The position numbers and the translations under genes are program-made. A stretch of 64,000 nt of DNA from Tethya wilhelma. Its lineage: Eukaryota; Porifera; Demospongiae; Tethyida; Tethyidae. The stretch lies in the NCBI GenBank assembly GCA_964030475.1, contig CAXIPT010000007.1, positions 1,327,434-1,391,433 on the forward strand. Direction: 5' to 3'. Of this stretch, positions 1-10,549 are shown piece by piece. The notes below the pieces were generated by a model. The model was not told the origin of the DNA. It saw only the letters and a program-made list of their open reading frames with translations, and searched no databases. How positions within the stretch are numbered: the stretch's first letter is position 1; every line of letters begins with the position of its first letter.

Positions 1-187
1 CTGCTAGCAGTATCAGGACACTGGTACTCAATGAAAGGGATGTAAGCATCTTTTTGCTCTATAGATTCTGCTAGCTATTATCAAACAATAGAAAAATCTC
101 TCAAAACTCAGAAATTCTTCAGATTTTGCAAAGATCAGGATTTTATACCCAGACCAAAATGATTTTAATTGTATTCACAATCCTTTG

Positions 188-227
<40 letters not shown>

Positions 228-613
228 CCAACCATGCAGTACGTCTGTTTTGGTCACTATAGAATTTTACCATGATAATAATTATATGTATACCATTTGA
301 TACAATTTGACAGCTGCTCACTGAACCCTATGCCCAAATTGAAAACGCCATAATGATTGACAATTACACTTTGACCCTATTATGTTTGTATCTGGAACAT
401 GCACACAATAGAAAGTGGTATATAACATTAGATAGTCATTGATCAGTAGTTCATAAATGTACATACAATTACAAATCTACAGTGTATAAACAAAAATATG
501 TACATGTATTAGTAATAATGTTTTACTGTCATGCTTGCATCTTGTGCAATTGTTTCTTCAATGTTAACCTGACAGTGTATATGTTAGTTGAGTCGCCTTG
601 GGGTATTGATTGT
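1..613. other. Intergenic start of window
   Basis: I see no gene in this stretch. It is AT-rich and holds a (CA)n microsatellite at about 190-226. It forms the downstream flank of the first secreted-family copy, which is read on the minus strand. Confidence 0.6.
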
Positions 614-1329
614 CTACAATAATTCTGTGATAAAGTAATAGAAGACATGTGTTTCTGGGGAGTTATCACCTCGCTTGACGATAAACTCCAACCCTTTTCT
701 CACATCAAGCTGTTGAGGGAAAGTTCCTGTGTTGATGTAGCCATGTTCTTGAGCAGAGGAGCAGGCACCGTATTGATGAAATGGTTCAAACAGTAGAACA
801 AACTGTGAGGTCTGTGTTTGTGGTGAGAAAGAAGTAAGACGATTGTTATCGTGAGTGCCAGGGTGTGGGAAGCATGGAGAAAACTCGGAGTTGTCAGGAA
901 GAATAAAAATATTTTCATTAACTCCATCTGAGAGTCCAACTCGTGGATCTTTGTCTGCTGTTCCTGGTGGCTTGATTCCTACTGTGATACGAATCGATGT
1001 GTACAGATCAAGTTTTCTTGGACCAACAAGTGGTATTCGGATGGCAGTCTCAAGTGAACCTCCTCCAGTAGCAACATGGATGCTACGGTCAACAGTAGTG
1101 ACAGTTGGGTGTAGGAATGAGGCAAGGTAGCGGATATTTTCAGGAGTGATGAAGACTCCTTTTGATTTTTTGGATAGCGGCTGATTTGAGAGTTATACAT
1201 TTTTTTGGAACATTTAACTTAAAATGATAGATAAAAATTACAAGCAAATTCTTAACTTACGAGAGAGTTGATGGAGGGAAATTTGAATGTAATTAGCATC
1301 AGAAATCCACAAATCATTGCAGACTTCAT
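614..1329 (-). CDS. Secreted two-exon family, copy A (211 aa)
   Basis: Unrecognised small secreted protein, one of a tandem family here. Exon 1 (1261-1329) encodes 23 residues that look like a signal peptide (MKSAMICGFLMLITFKFPS) and ends at a GTAAGT donor. Exon 2 (614-1180) follows a CAG acceptor and runs 188 codons to a TAG stop; it contains no ATG, so simple start-to-stop scans miss it. Seen directly: family landmarks PLSK, ITPENIRYLASFLH, a DPxVGLSDGVNEN motif in the middle, a PC motif, FEPFHQYGAC, and a C-terminal FYYFI. The two conserved cysteines could form one disulfide. This copy has an extra Lys after PLSK. I infer an extracellular beta-rich protein; no domain name can be given. The intact frame argues that it is a functional gene. 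Confidence 0.8.
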
Positions 1330-1430
1330 AATTATTTTGCTCTCTTCAATTGAGCTTGTCAGTATATAATAATATAGTTGCCCTAGCTAGCACACTGCAT
1401 GTACTAAAATTATTATATACAGCTGCTAAT

Positions 1431-1438
1431 TTTTATAG
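1431..1438 (-). promoter_or_regulatory. TATA-like box, copy A
   Basis: On the minus strand this reads CTATAAAA, about 105 bp upstream of the copy A start codon. The same element sits 75-95 bp upstream of copies B, C, E and F, so conservation across paralogues supports a core promoter. Confidence 0.5.
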
Positions 1439-2018
1439 TGTACAAGATGCCCCCTCGTTCCCCCCCTCCCCCTTCACAACCTTTCCCCTGATTATTCCCT
1501 ATATCAAGTGGGTTATGTGGTAGACCTTCATAGTTGGCGCAGCTGCATAGTGATAGTTGACAACTTGTTTACAACTCTGTATAGATTATTACTATCTTCC
1601 ATGCATGGCTTCCAGAGAGATCAAAGGGTTCAAGGAGAGTCCTATTATGAGTGTTTTTATGATGGATTTCCAACCATGCAGGTGTATGTGTTGTTCTAAA
1701 ATCAATTTTTGTGGAGAAGAAGACATACCAATTTTATTTATTGGTGAATGGTGTGTACCACTATTATAACATATAATATATGAGAATGCAAAATAATTTA
1801 TCGTATGTTTCATCCAGTCCCTCTTCTCCAAACTATCAGATTCTGAGAAGTCCAACCCCTTTTTTGGTGTGGTTGTTCTTGTATTAATCTTTGCACTCTA
1901 AACTTACAAAATTTAGCAAAACAAAACCTTAAAGTTCGTATAACAATTTTTATTTTAGAATTCAATCATTTCTTCATTAAACCCAACCTAATGTTGAGTT
2001 GTAAGAGGTTACAATTGC
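1439..2018. other. Spacer A-B
   Basis: No gene seen. The block around 1590-1690 (TGGCTTCCAGAGAGATCAAA) recurs near 5045-5140 and, more diverged, near 2950, 6290 and 8100. These are spacer copies carried along with the tandem gene duplications. Confidence 0.5.
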
Positions 2019-2747
2019 CTACAGCAATTCTATGATGAAGTAATAGAAGTCATAAGTCTCTGGGAGGTCATCATCTCGCTTGACAATAAACTCCAACCCT
2101 TTGTTCACATCAAGCTGTTGGATGAAGGTTCCAGTGTTGACAAAGTCATTTTCTTGAGGAGTGTAGCAAGCACCATATTGATGGAATGGCTCGAACATTA
2201 GAACAAACTGAGACTTAGATGATTGCTGTGTGAAAGAAGTGAAACGATTATTGTTGGTACTGAATGGATATAGGAAGCATGGTGCTTGGTCTCTATTATC
2301 AGGAATAGCAAAGACATTTTCGTTGACTCCATCTGACAGTCCAACTTGTGGATCTTGGTCTTCTGGTCCTAGTGGCTCGATTCCTACTGTGATACGAATT
2401 GATGTATACAAGTTAAGTTCTCCTGGTCCAGCAAGAGGCACTCGGATGACATTCTCAAATGCACCACCTCCAGCAGCAATATGGATTGTACGATCATCAG
2501 TAGTGACGGTTGAGTGTAGGAATGAGGCAAGGTAGCGGATATTTTCAGGTGTGATGAAGACCCCTTTTGACTTGGATAGTGGCTGCATGTATATGGTTTG
2601 AGAGAAATACAATTAATTTTTTACTACATTAAATATAGCTGCTCTACTAAAATTGCAAGCAAATTCACAACTTACTAGAGAGTCAATGGAGGGAAAGTTG
2701 GAGGCTAACAACATCAAAAATCCAGCATAGACCGTCAAGGATGCCAT
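2019..2747 (-). CDS. Secreted two-exon family, copy B (211 aa)
   Basis: Second intact copy of the unrecognised secreted family. Exon 1 (2676-2747, 24 codons) gives a signal peptide starting MASLTVYAGFLMLLASNFPS and ends at GTAAG. Exon 2 (2019-2582) starts after CAG at PLSKSKGVFITPEN and stops after IIELL. Most diverged of the A/B/C/E group: it has TTDDRTIHIAAGG, VGIEPLGPEDQDPQVGLSDG and GACYTPQEN in place of GACSSAQEH, but keeps both cysteines. The exon-intron phase (0) is the same as in the other copies. Its 5' flank (2750-3306, then 4589 onward) is a duplicate of the flank of copy E, apart from a transposon insertion. Role unknown; presumably extracellular. Confidence 0.82.
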
Positions 2748-2820
2748 AATTAGTTTGATTGCTATATCTTCAAAGCTGTAGTGTTGGCCTATACTATTGT
2801 CAGCTGCCTTGAAAATCTCA

Positions 2821-2829
2821 TTTTTATAG
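2821..2829 (-). promoter_or_regulatory. TATA-like box, copy B
   Basis: CTATAAAAA on the minus strand, about 75 bp upstream of the copy B ATG; aligned with the equivalent box of copy E. Confidence 0.5.
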
Positions 2830-3306
2830 TTTACGATATGTTCCGGCCCTCCACCCCCTTTTCACTACTATTCCCTAGCTGGCTCAGAGCTTGTGTATGC
2901 ACTGATGTGTGTGATAATAATTATCATGGAACTCCATGCATCTATGTACAGTGGTTTGAGACGTATCAAAGGGTTCAAAGAAAATATGCTGGGAAAGGAG
3001 AGTCCTATAAACTTTAGGTTAATATTTGATGTATGGATTCCTCTGGCTGTGATATAAAGTACCATGCAGTGGGTGTATGCCTTGTTCTAAAAATCTGTTT
3101 TTAATTGGTTTAGGAGACATACAAACTTAGGTTTGTAGTAATAGGCACACTTCAATCAAAGAGTCATGAGTTCTGTAGTATAATACTCCATACACGTGTC
3201 CACATGCTATGAGGTACTTTTTTTTTTGCAAATTTTAGATTCTATGCATTTTACTGCTATTAATTTTGTAATTTTCAAATTGTTGAAAATGAACCATCAA
3301 TGCAAT

Positions 3307-4581
3307 CATAGATAATAGAGACTACGTAAACGGGATTGGAAACCGCTCACGTGAGCAGTATAGTCCTGTACTTTACGTCGTCGGGCAGGCCGGAGCGCCT
3401 CTTAGTGGTTTTTTGGTCGCCAAAAAAGGCAGCTGCCAGCTAGTACAACCCACACTAAACGCTTGAAAAGCGAAAAGTAGGAAGCTTATACAAGTAAGTC
3501 CAGGCATAAAACATGTATACAAAGAATACTTGCATGCAACAAAAACATTTTTTTATAGCAAAGTTTCTTAGATTTAGTACAAAAGTAAGTTGAACAGCAA
3601 CATTCAACAAACTAGCTGATTTTGCAGAGTTTTCGGGACTGTAACCTTGAGCACAGTGAATAGATTCTGGTTTTCTGGCCTGATAATTTTTCTTTATATA
3701 CTGAGTCATTTGAATAGGTCCTGTATGTTGGAAGAAAACATTCATTTAGCACAAAAAATCAGATAGACAGTACAAAAAATAATACATTGGGTGCCTTGAT
3801 ATTCGGGACTGGAATTTCAACACTAGTGGATTGGACCCAACTTTAGCACCACATAAAGATAGTTTGTAAGTGTTAATAACAGAGTAGGGTTATTAAAAGC
3901 AGAGCACACAAACCTATCTTGAAAAAATTGAGTGCAAAAATCAATAAATTTTTCACCTTAGCAACCATAAGCAGTAGGAAAAAGCACAGAGAAGACAACA
4001 GCAGGCAACAGACAAACTAGAAATCCTAACAGAGTTTCCTACCAACTTGTTTTATCTTTGCAGTCTTATAACAGCTAGTCAAATCATTACTACCCCCAGC
4101 ATTGATATGGATATACCTCAATATTAAAATGTCTGAAGTTACATGAATATTGATGTACCAATATCTAAAACTTCTCTTGAAAACAAACATCTAAGGAATA
4201 GTTTCTGGAAAACAAACATCTAAGGAACAGTCTCACGGCTCTCACATGATTTCCTACAATAATTTGGGGGGAAGGGGGGGGTTGCATAAAATCCTTACCA
4301 GCTTAGTAGAAAAGTGCCTTGTCTTTATAAAAAAGCCTCTTGATTATGAGCTTGATCACACTCTGAAATACTTCTCAACTCAATTAGGTCCTGCCATCTT
4401 CTTCTCAGTCAGCTGATTTACTCCCAGATCATTCTTTCAATACATTTTCTTGCGCTGTAGCTACTTCTCTGCAAACCAGCTGTTGGTGTGCGTTATTTAG
4501 AAGGGCGCTCCGGCCTGCCCGTGAATTTCTTGAATTTGCGCGCAGTTTCCAATCCCGGTTACGTAGTTTATAATATCTATG
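3307..4581. mobile_element. DNA transposon insertion, 1275 bp, non-autonomous
   Basis: The ends are imperfect inverted repeats of about 38 bp (CATAGATA... at the left, ...TATCTATG at the right), including ACTACGTAA and GGGATTGGAAAC blocks. A second 17-bp inverted repeat (GGGCAGGCCGGAGCGCC) lies just inside both ends. A 7-bp direct repeat ATGCAAT flanks it (3300-3306 and 4582-4588). The duplicated flank of copy E has the same sequence with no insert at about 8435, a paralogous empty site. No transposase is visible inside. The 7-8 bp target duplication is compatible with P or hAT superfamilies; I cannot choose between them. Confidence 0.85.
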
Positions 4582-4788
4582 ATGCAATGCATTCATGACA
4601 CTCTATTGGAGTCAGAGCATTCCTGCCACGTTCAATCCTGACTTCTCTGCCCTGTGAAGCCCTTGTAGTAAAAACTGTTATTGATGTTAGCATAGTAGTA
4701 AGAATTGAAGCCATGCAGCAGAACAAGTGGTTTACATTGCTACATGTGAAGTGATGAAGTGGCATTGACAAGCAAATTCTTAACTTAC

Positions 4789-4843
4789 CAGGGAGTTGAT
4801 ATAAGGGAAAGCTGAATACAGCACAAATCCTAGCAGACTTCAT
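4789..4843 (-). pseudogene. Orphan exon 1 of the secreted family
   Basis: ATGAAGTCTGC... followed by a signal-peptide-like stretch and a GTAAG donor at 4784-4788. At 55 bp it is shorter than the 69-75 bp of intact first exons. No second exon follows. A matching relic lies near 8658-8735. Confidence 0.6.
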
Positions 4844-5336
4844 GATCATGTATAGTTCTATTGCTGTATTCAAGCTTGTCCCTCCCATTCCCTCTTCACA
4901 GCTCTCCTCCTGACTATATTCCAGACCTCAACCTATATCACTGAGTGGGTATTAGGTTAAGCTATAGTGACTGTGTGGCTCACAGAGTGCATGGTGTACA
5001 ACTCTGTTTAGATTATTGTAATATTAAATTTTATTGTGGCACTCCATCTTCAGTGGCTTCCAGAGAGATCAAAGGGTTCAAGGAAAGGAGAGTCCTATTA
5101 TGAATGATGATGGATTTCCAACCATGCAGGTGTATATATGTGCATGTTGTTCTATAAAATCTTTTTTTTTTTTTTCCGGGAAGAATTAAGACATACCAAT
5201 TAACTTTGTTCTTTGGATACAAAATAATTGTTTAAATGGTATACAAAATAGTCATTTTTTATGGTATATACATCTTAGAATTCAATCCGGTTCTTCACTA
5301 AACCCAACTTATGGGTTGAGTTGTGACACTTTTTTC

Positions 5337-6042
5337 CTACAGCAATTCTATGATAAAGTAATAGAAGTCATAAGTCTCTGGGAGGTCATCGTCTCGCTTA
5401 ACAATAAACTCCAGACCTTTGCTCACATCAAGCTGTTGGTTGAAGGTTCCTGTGTTGACGTAGCCATGTTCTTGAGCAGAGGAGCAGGCACCATATTGAT
5501 GAAATGGCTCAAATAGTAGAACAAACTGTGAGGTCTGTGTTTGTGGTGAGAAAGAAGTGAGCATATTTTCGTCATTAAGGCCAGGATGTGGATAGCATGG
5601 AGGTAGGTCGGTGTTGTCAACAAGATAGAAGACATTTTCATTGACTCCATCTGACAGTCCAATTAGTGGATCTCTGTCTGCTATTCCTGGTGGCTTGATT
5701 CCTACTGTGATACGAACTGATGTGTACAGTTCCAGTTCTCCTGGGCCAGCAAGAGGCACTCGGATGACATTCTCAAATGCACCTCCTCCAGTAGCAACAT
5801 GGATGCTACGGTCAACAGTCGTGACAGTTGAGTATAGGAATGAGGCAAGGTAGCGGATATTTTCAGGAGTGATAAGGACCCCTTTTGACTTGGATAGTGG
5901 CTGGTTTGATAGAAATACAATTGAACTTGCATAATCTATTAAGTTTACACGCAAATTCTCAACTTACCAAAGAGTTGCTGGATTGAAAACTGAATGCTAA
6001 CATCAGCATCAGAAATCCAGCATAGACTGTCAAGGACTTCAT
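5337..6042 (-). CDS. Secreted two-exon family, copy C (212 aa)
   Basis: Third intact copy. Exon 1 (5968-6042, 25 codons; MKSLTVYAGFLMLMLAFSF) is a signal peptide ending at GTAAG. Exon 2 (5337-5900) opens after a CAG acceptor at PLSKSKGVLITPEN and ends IIELL. It keeps the mid-domain motif DPLIGLSDGVNEN, the PC and YGAC cysteines and the FYYFI tail. It replaces the NNRLTSF segment with ENMLTSF. It is closest to copies A and E. Function unknown; I infer a secreted protein processed at the end of exon 1. Confidence 0.82.
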
Positions 6043-6132
6043 AATTATGTAGTTCAAATGATTGCTATCTTCAAAGCTGCTTAATGTTGGCCTGTACTAT
6101 AATATTATACAGCTACTTGAAAGAAATTTCAT

Positions 6133-6140
6133 TTTATAGT
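6133..6140 (-). promoter_or_regulatory. TATA-like box, copy C
   Basis: CTATAAAA on the minus strand, about 90 bp upstream of the copy C ATG, matching the position in the paralogues. Confidence 0.5.
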
Positions 6141-6599
6141 TTACAACTTGGATGTCCCCCTCCCCCTGTATTCATGCACATATACTAGCTACTTATCCCC
6201 TAGCTGGCACAGAGGCCACTGATGTGTGTGATGATAGTTTAGATTATGACAATTATTATAATTATAAATGGCTCTCCATCTATATACAGTGCCTTGAGAC
6301 AAATCAAAGGGTTCACTGAAGATACACTGGGAAAGGAGAGTCCTTATCTGATGTATTACCAATGGTATACATGGTGTATGTGTTGTTCTATGTAAAAGTT
6401 AGTTTTCAGTTTGGTTTGGGACCATGTGAATCATGTGTTTTGTAGTACTCCATGCACATACACTATTGATTATCACAAAATCAATTTGTGGGGACGTTTT
6501 GCTAAGGGAAGTGGTGAAGTATGGTATATCTCGAGCATTTGTAACAGTTGTTCTTTGGTGAATGGTGCATACATGCATGTATGTCTGTTTACATGTATT

Positions 6600-6828
6600 T
6601 ACTAGTTCAATATTTCCACTATGAAAATAATAAAAATCATAAGTTTCATTAATCTCATTTCGTCGAACTATGAAATCTTCAAAGTTGTTTGTATCGAGTT
6701 GTTGGGCAAATATTCCAGTATTAACGTAGCCATGTTCTTGAGCAGAGGAGCAGGCACCATATTGATAAAATGGCTCAAACAGTAGAAAAGAGGTATGATG
6801 ATTGTTATTATGAGTGCCAGGAACAAAG
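6600..6828 (-). pseudogene. Secreted family copy D, truncated
   Basis: The last third of exon 2 is recognisable (FEPFYQYGACSSAQEHGYVN, then FIVRR and YDFYYF), but the usual stop is lost and the frame runs on into flank sequence. The 5' two-thirds and exon 1 are missing. The copy ends abruptly at about 6828, where a PIH1D1 exon on the other strand begins. Its downstream flank (about 6470-6600) matches those of copies F and G, so D, F and G form a second subfamily. Confidence 0.75.
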
Positions 6829-6937
6829 GACATTACCGATGAGCAGCTGGAGGTTTTGCAGGAGTCGGGAGATGCCTCGCAGTACAGAGTACCTCTTAGT
6901 CTAGGAGAGCCTCACACCGTCACTATAAATTATAATG
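6829..6937 (+). CDS. PIH1D1: Isolated PIH1D1 exon
   Basis: An open 36-codon exon preceded by AG and ended by GTAAGTA. It encodes DITDEQLEVLQESGDASQYR, then VPLSLGEPH. The spacing and the PLSLGEPH core match the segment of PIH1D1 (NOP17; HSP90/R2TP cochaperone for snoRNP and PIKK assembly) just before its conserved AYDV motif. It ends in phase 1, exactly what the PIH1D1 exon at 27053 needs (…N-V-G-K-E-C). No other PIH1D1 exon lies within 9 kb. It is therefore either the upstream exon of that gene, separated by a very large interval, or a displaced fragment. Confidence 0.75.
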
Positions 6938-7177
6938 GTAAGTATTTAGGATATAGACCAATATAGTACAATAGCTTTTATAAGTCTTTAATTCAGCTTG
7001 CCACAAATTGTCTACAAAAACATTATGACATACATGTATACAATTTGAATATACCTATAAGCCTATATAGAATCACTGAATTTGACTACATCTATGTAGT
7101 TATTATTGAATTTTGTCTCTGACAAGTTTGTTCCTGTCTTAAAGCTATTATATTATAATGGCTATCAATAGCAAAAA

Positions 7178-7886
7178 TTAATTCAAGAGTTCTATGATAA
7201 AATAGTAGAAGTCGTATGTTTCAGTATTATCACCTCGTTGAATTATGAATTCCAACCCTTTGCTCACATCAAGTTGTTGAGCGAAAGTTCCTGTGTTGAC
7301 GTAGCCATGTTCTTGAGCAGAGGAGCAGGCACCATATTGATGAAATGGTTCGAATAGTAGAACAAACTGTGAGGTCTGTGTTTGTGGTGAGAAAGAAGTG
7401 AGACGATTGTTATCGTGAGTACCAGTATATGGATAGCATGGAGATAGCTCGGTGTTGTCAACAAGAAAGAATAAATTTTCGTTGACTCCATCTGAGAGTC
7501 CAACTTGTGGGTCTTTGTCTTCTGTTCCTGGTGGCTTGATTCCTACTGTGATACGAACTGATGTGTACAGGTCAAGTTCTCCTGGGCCGGCAAGAGGCAC
7601 TCGGATGATTTTCTCGTGTGCAGCTCCTCCAGCAGCAACATGGATGCTACGGTCAACAGTAGTGACAGTTGGGTGTAGGAATGAGGCAAGGTAGCGGATA
7701 TTTTCAGGTGTGATGAAGACCCCTTTTGACTTAGATAGTGGCTGCATGTATGGTTTTTTGCTACATTAAATATATAGCTGCTCTACTAAGATTGCAAGCA
7801 AATTCACAACTTACTAGAGAGTCGATGGAGGGAAAGCTGAATGCTAACAGCATCAAAAATCCAGCATAGACTGTCAAGGATGCCAT
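7178..7886 (-). CDS. Secreted two-exon family, copy E (211 aa)
   Basis: Fourth intact copy. Exon 1 (7815-7886) encodes MASLTVYAGFLMLLAFSFPS plus four residues; exon 2 (7178-7741) encodes 187 residues from PLSKSKGVFITPEN to IIELLN. The two conserved cysteines are at about residues 126 and 163 of the precursor. The HVAAGGAAHEKIIRVPLAG segment is specific to this copy. The 3' end is slightly longer than in B and C (extra Asn before the stop). Its 5' flank is a near-duplicate of that of copy B. The family is unrecognised; a secreted defence or recognition role is only a guess. Confidence 0.82.
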
Positions 7887-7963
7887 AATTATGCAGTTCG
7901 ATGGCTATATATCTTCAAAGCTGTAGTGTTGGCCTGTACTATTATCAGCTGCCTGAAATCTCA

Positions 7964-7972
7964 TTTTTATAG
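7964..7972 (-). promoter_or_regulatory. TATA-like box, copy E
   Basis: CTATAAAAA on the minus strand, about 80 bp upstream of the copy E ATG, identical to the box of copy B. Confidence 0.5.
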
Positions 7973-8649
7973 TTTACGATATGTTCCGGCACTCCACCCC
8001 CTTTCACTACTTTACCCTAGCTGGCTCAGAGCTGCATGGTGCATGCACTGATGTGTGTGATGATATCATGGCACTCCATGCATCTATGCACAGTGGTTTG
8101 AGACATATCAAAGGGTTCAAAGAAAATATGCTGGGAAAGGAGAGTCCTATAAACTTTAGTATTTGATGCATAGATTCCTCTGGCTGTGATATATAGTACC
8201 ATGTGGGTGTATGCCTTGTTCTAAAAATCTGTTTTTAATTGGTTTAGGAGACATACAAACGTAGGTTTGTAGTAATAGGCGCACTTCAATCAAAGAGTCA
8301 TGAGTTCTGTAGTATATACTCCATACACGTGTCCACATGCTATGAGGTACTTTTTTTTTTTGCAAATTTTAGATTCTATGCATTTTACTGCTATTCATTT
8401 TGTTAAATTTTCAAATTATTGAAAATGAACCATCACTGCAATGCATTCATGACACTCTATTGGAATCAGAACATTCCTGCCACGTTCAATCCGGGCTTCT
8501 CTGCCCTGTGAAGCCCTTATAGTAAAAATTGTTATTGATATTAGCATAGTAGTAAGAAGAGAAGCCAGCAGAACTAGCATGAAGTGGTTTACTGTACACA
8601 TAGTGAAGTGCATGGTTTACATTACTACATGTGAAGTGATGAAGTGGCA

Positions 8650-8740
8650 TTGACATAACCTACCACAGAGTTGATGTGGGAAAGCTGAATACTATTGGCA
8701 TCAGAAATTCAGCACAAATCATAGCATGCAGACTTCAATT
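8650..8740 (-). pseudogene. Relic of a secreted-family first exon
   Basis: Resembles the first-exon relic at 4789-4843, with a degraded start and signal-peptide region. It lies at the far end of the duplicated upstream flank of copy E. Confidence 0.45.
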
Positions 8741-8782
8741 GCTGTCTTCAAGCTTGTCAGTATAGTGTTGCTCTATGTGCAG

Positions 8783-9002
8783 TGTACTGCGCACTGCGTA
8801 CTGCGTACTGCGCACTGCGTACTGCGTACTGCGCACTGCGTACTGCGCACTGCGCACTGCATACTGCGTACTGCATACTGCGTACTGCGCACTGCGTACT
8901 GCGTACTGCGCACTGCGTACTGCGCACTGCGCACTGCGTACTGCGTACTGCATACTGCGTACTGCATACTGCATACTGCATACTGAATACTGCGTACTGC
9001 AT
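8783..9002. repeat. Heptamer minisatellite, about 31 units
   Basis: Tandem 7-bp unit ACTGCGT/ACTGCGC, grading into ACTGCAT at the distal end. Because 7 is not a multiple of 3, all frames on both strands stay open and give repetitive reading frames; these are not genes. Decayed units (AACTGTATACTG) continue to about 9100. Confidence 0.95.
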
Positions 9003-9391
9003 GTATATCATGAACTGTATACTGTTAACTGTATACCATTAATCATATACCCTGTACACTGAATATACGCTACACTATAAACTGTATACTGTATACCATA
9101 TACTGTGTAACCAATATATACTTACTAACTTATAAACAAACCAACAGACGGCTGAGACCTACAGTTTGTATTCCTCTCTTGACGATGGTACACAGTATAC
9201 AGTATAAAAATCTAGTGCCTAGTATCACTAAATTTTCCCTTAAGTATATAGAAAAACAACAACTAATAATGACATTTTATCCATACCCCCACCCCCCACA
9301 CACACTGTATACTGTACAACATGGTCTTTGATACAACCATTATCATATGCATCAATATGATGGTCTAAATTCCCCCCTCCCCCCACCCCAG

Positions 9392-9492
9392 GATCAAACC
9401 AAGAACCGTCTCCTGATGGACCTCCTGTGGCGCTACTATGAGAGGAACAAGGACTACGACACCGCCGCCCACATCCTGGACCGACTGGCCAA
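9392..9492 (+). CDS. NUP155: NUP155 exon, cut by a gap
   Basis: An acceptor (CCCCAG) is followed by an open exon encoding DQTKNRLLMDLLWRYYERNK, then DYDTAAHILDRLA, ending at N 9493. The LLWRYYE...A.ILDRLA pattern matches the C-terminal alpha-solenoid of nucleoporin 155, a scaffold of the nuclear pore inner ring. It is the only exon of the gene in the window: the upstream 300 bp contain no other exon I can identify, and the following contig carries AP4B1 in the opposite orientation. The identification is by remembered family pattern on 34 residues. Confidence 0.65.
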
Positions 9493-9493
9493 N

Positions 9494-9530
<37 letters not shown>

Positions 9531-9545
9531 GGAGAGAGAAGGGGC
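9494..9545. repeat. (GA)n microsatellite at contig join
   Basis: GAGAGA tract starting directly after N 9493. Several Ns in this window fall inside such tracts, consistent with assembly breaks at simple repeats. Confidence 0.85.
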
Positions 9546-9655
9546 AATCAAAGGAAATGTATTAATGATATCGTAGCTTAAGCTAGTGTGATTACAACTT
9601 AAGTGAGTGTGATTGCTTCTCTCTCTGTGAATTTACAAAACATTGACTCGCTAAC

Positions 9656-10549
9656 CTGAAACAAACTCAGGTGCCACATAGTACAACTTCACGACACCCA
9701 TCACTGCAATCTTCCTCACGTAAGCACTCTTATCAGCAAGACCAGCTTGAAGAGGGTCACGAAGATACTCAAGAATACTGTCCAGTCTGGAAAATACAAG
9801 CATTGGAATTGAACATAAGCAAAGCCGGGAAAAATGGTACTTTTCTGAACTAAGAAGAAAAAACTTTTCGCTAAAGTTTTCTCAATCTCAGTTTCTTACC
9901 TCAGTGAACACATACTCCTTAGAGCCAGACCGCGGACCATGGGGTTGCGGTCTTGGCAGTCCTTCTGCATGGTGTTGACTGTGAGTAGAGCCAGCTCTGA
10001 GTTAGACTGGGCATAGTTGCTCAGGTAGAGGTAGACCAGCTTCTTCTGAACCAGGTCTGATGTGGCACCCGCCTTTATTAATGCATACATTCACGTGAAA
10101 TCATATACCATATAGCGGGAAAGTTTTGCGGTGTCAAACTTATCACAGATGCCTCAAGCCAAACGTTTTTGGAGTGTAACTTTCGCAAATGAGCTGTGCA
10201 AGCCCATACGTATACACATTGCGAAAATTTTTGCGGATAAAAAATTTCACGGATGGAGCATGATCTGCGAAAACCGCAAAAGTATATAAACTCTGCAAAA
10301 CTTTTGGCTATACCGTACTTTTATACTTTGCATGTATACATGCTTATGTATAGAAACTAGTTTCCATACCATTATCATCTCACTGAAGAGTTTGGAGACG
10401 TCAATGCCCAGTGTCATACAAGCTATGACCTTCTGCACAGTCTGCAGGTAACGTTTGGGGTCTCTCTGTACCATGGGGTCGCGCAGCTGGCCCCTAAGCT
10501 CGATGACATCGCTCTTTTTCTCTTGGTTCTGGCCTGGGGAATGAGCCAT
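9656..10549 (-). CDS. AP4B1: AP4B1 exons 1-3 (N-terminal part)
   Basis: N-terminal part of the beta subunit of adaptor complex AP-4 (trans-Golgi vesicle sorting). Exon 1 (10370-10549) starts [20 protein letters not shown] and includes [16 protein letters not shown]. Exon 2 (9900-10072) carries the hallmark [15 protein letters not shown] and [16 protein letters not shown]. Exon 3 (9656-9786) carries [19 protein letters not shown]. All junctions are GT-AG with consistent phases. The adaptin N-terminal helical repeat and the wording of LVYLY and [14 protein letters not shown] favour AP-4 over AP-1/2 beta. Exon 3 ends in phase 1 after a Ser codon. The first base pair of the plus-strand exon at 14411 completes it as Glu, so 9494-13640 is probably inverted relative to the rest of the gene. 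Confidence 0.88.
10106..10316. repeat. MITE-like foldback, TATAGCGGGAAA family (diverged copy)
   Basis: Starts TACCATATAGCGGGAAA and ends with the inverse (GGCTATACCGTA), about 210 bp, with internal TTTGCG/CGCAAAA blocks. Better copies lie at 17406-17615 and 38066-38276. This one sits in AP4B1 intron 1. Confidence 0.65.

Noticed and set aside
700..939. 79-codon frame and similar shifted frames at 5423, 7264 and 979
   Set aside because: They are alternate frames of the secreted-family exon 2; conservation is at the protein level of the other frame.
8783..9002. CRISPR array
   Set aside because: No spacers; it is a simple tandem repeat in a eukaryotic genome.
8726..9062. Overlapping long open frames over the heptamer repeat on both strands
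   Set aside because: They follow from a 7-bp repeat without stop codons; no splice sites or family resemblance.
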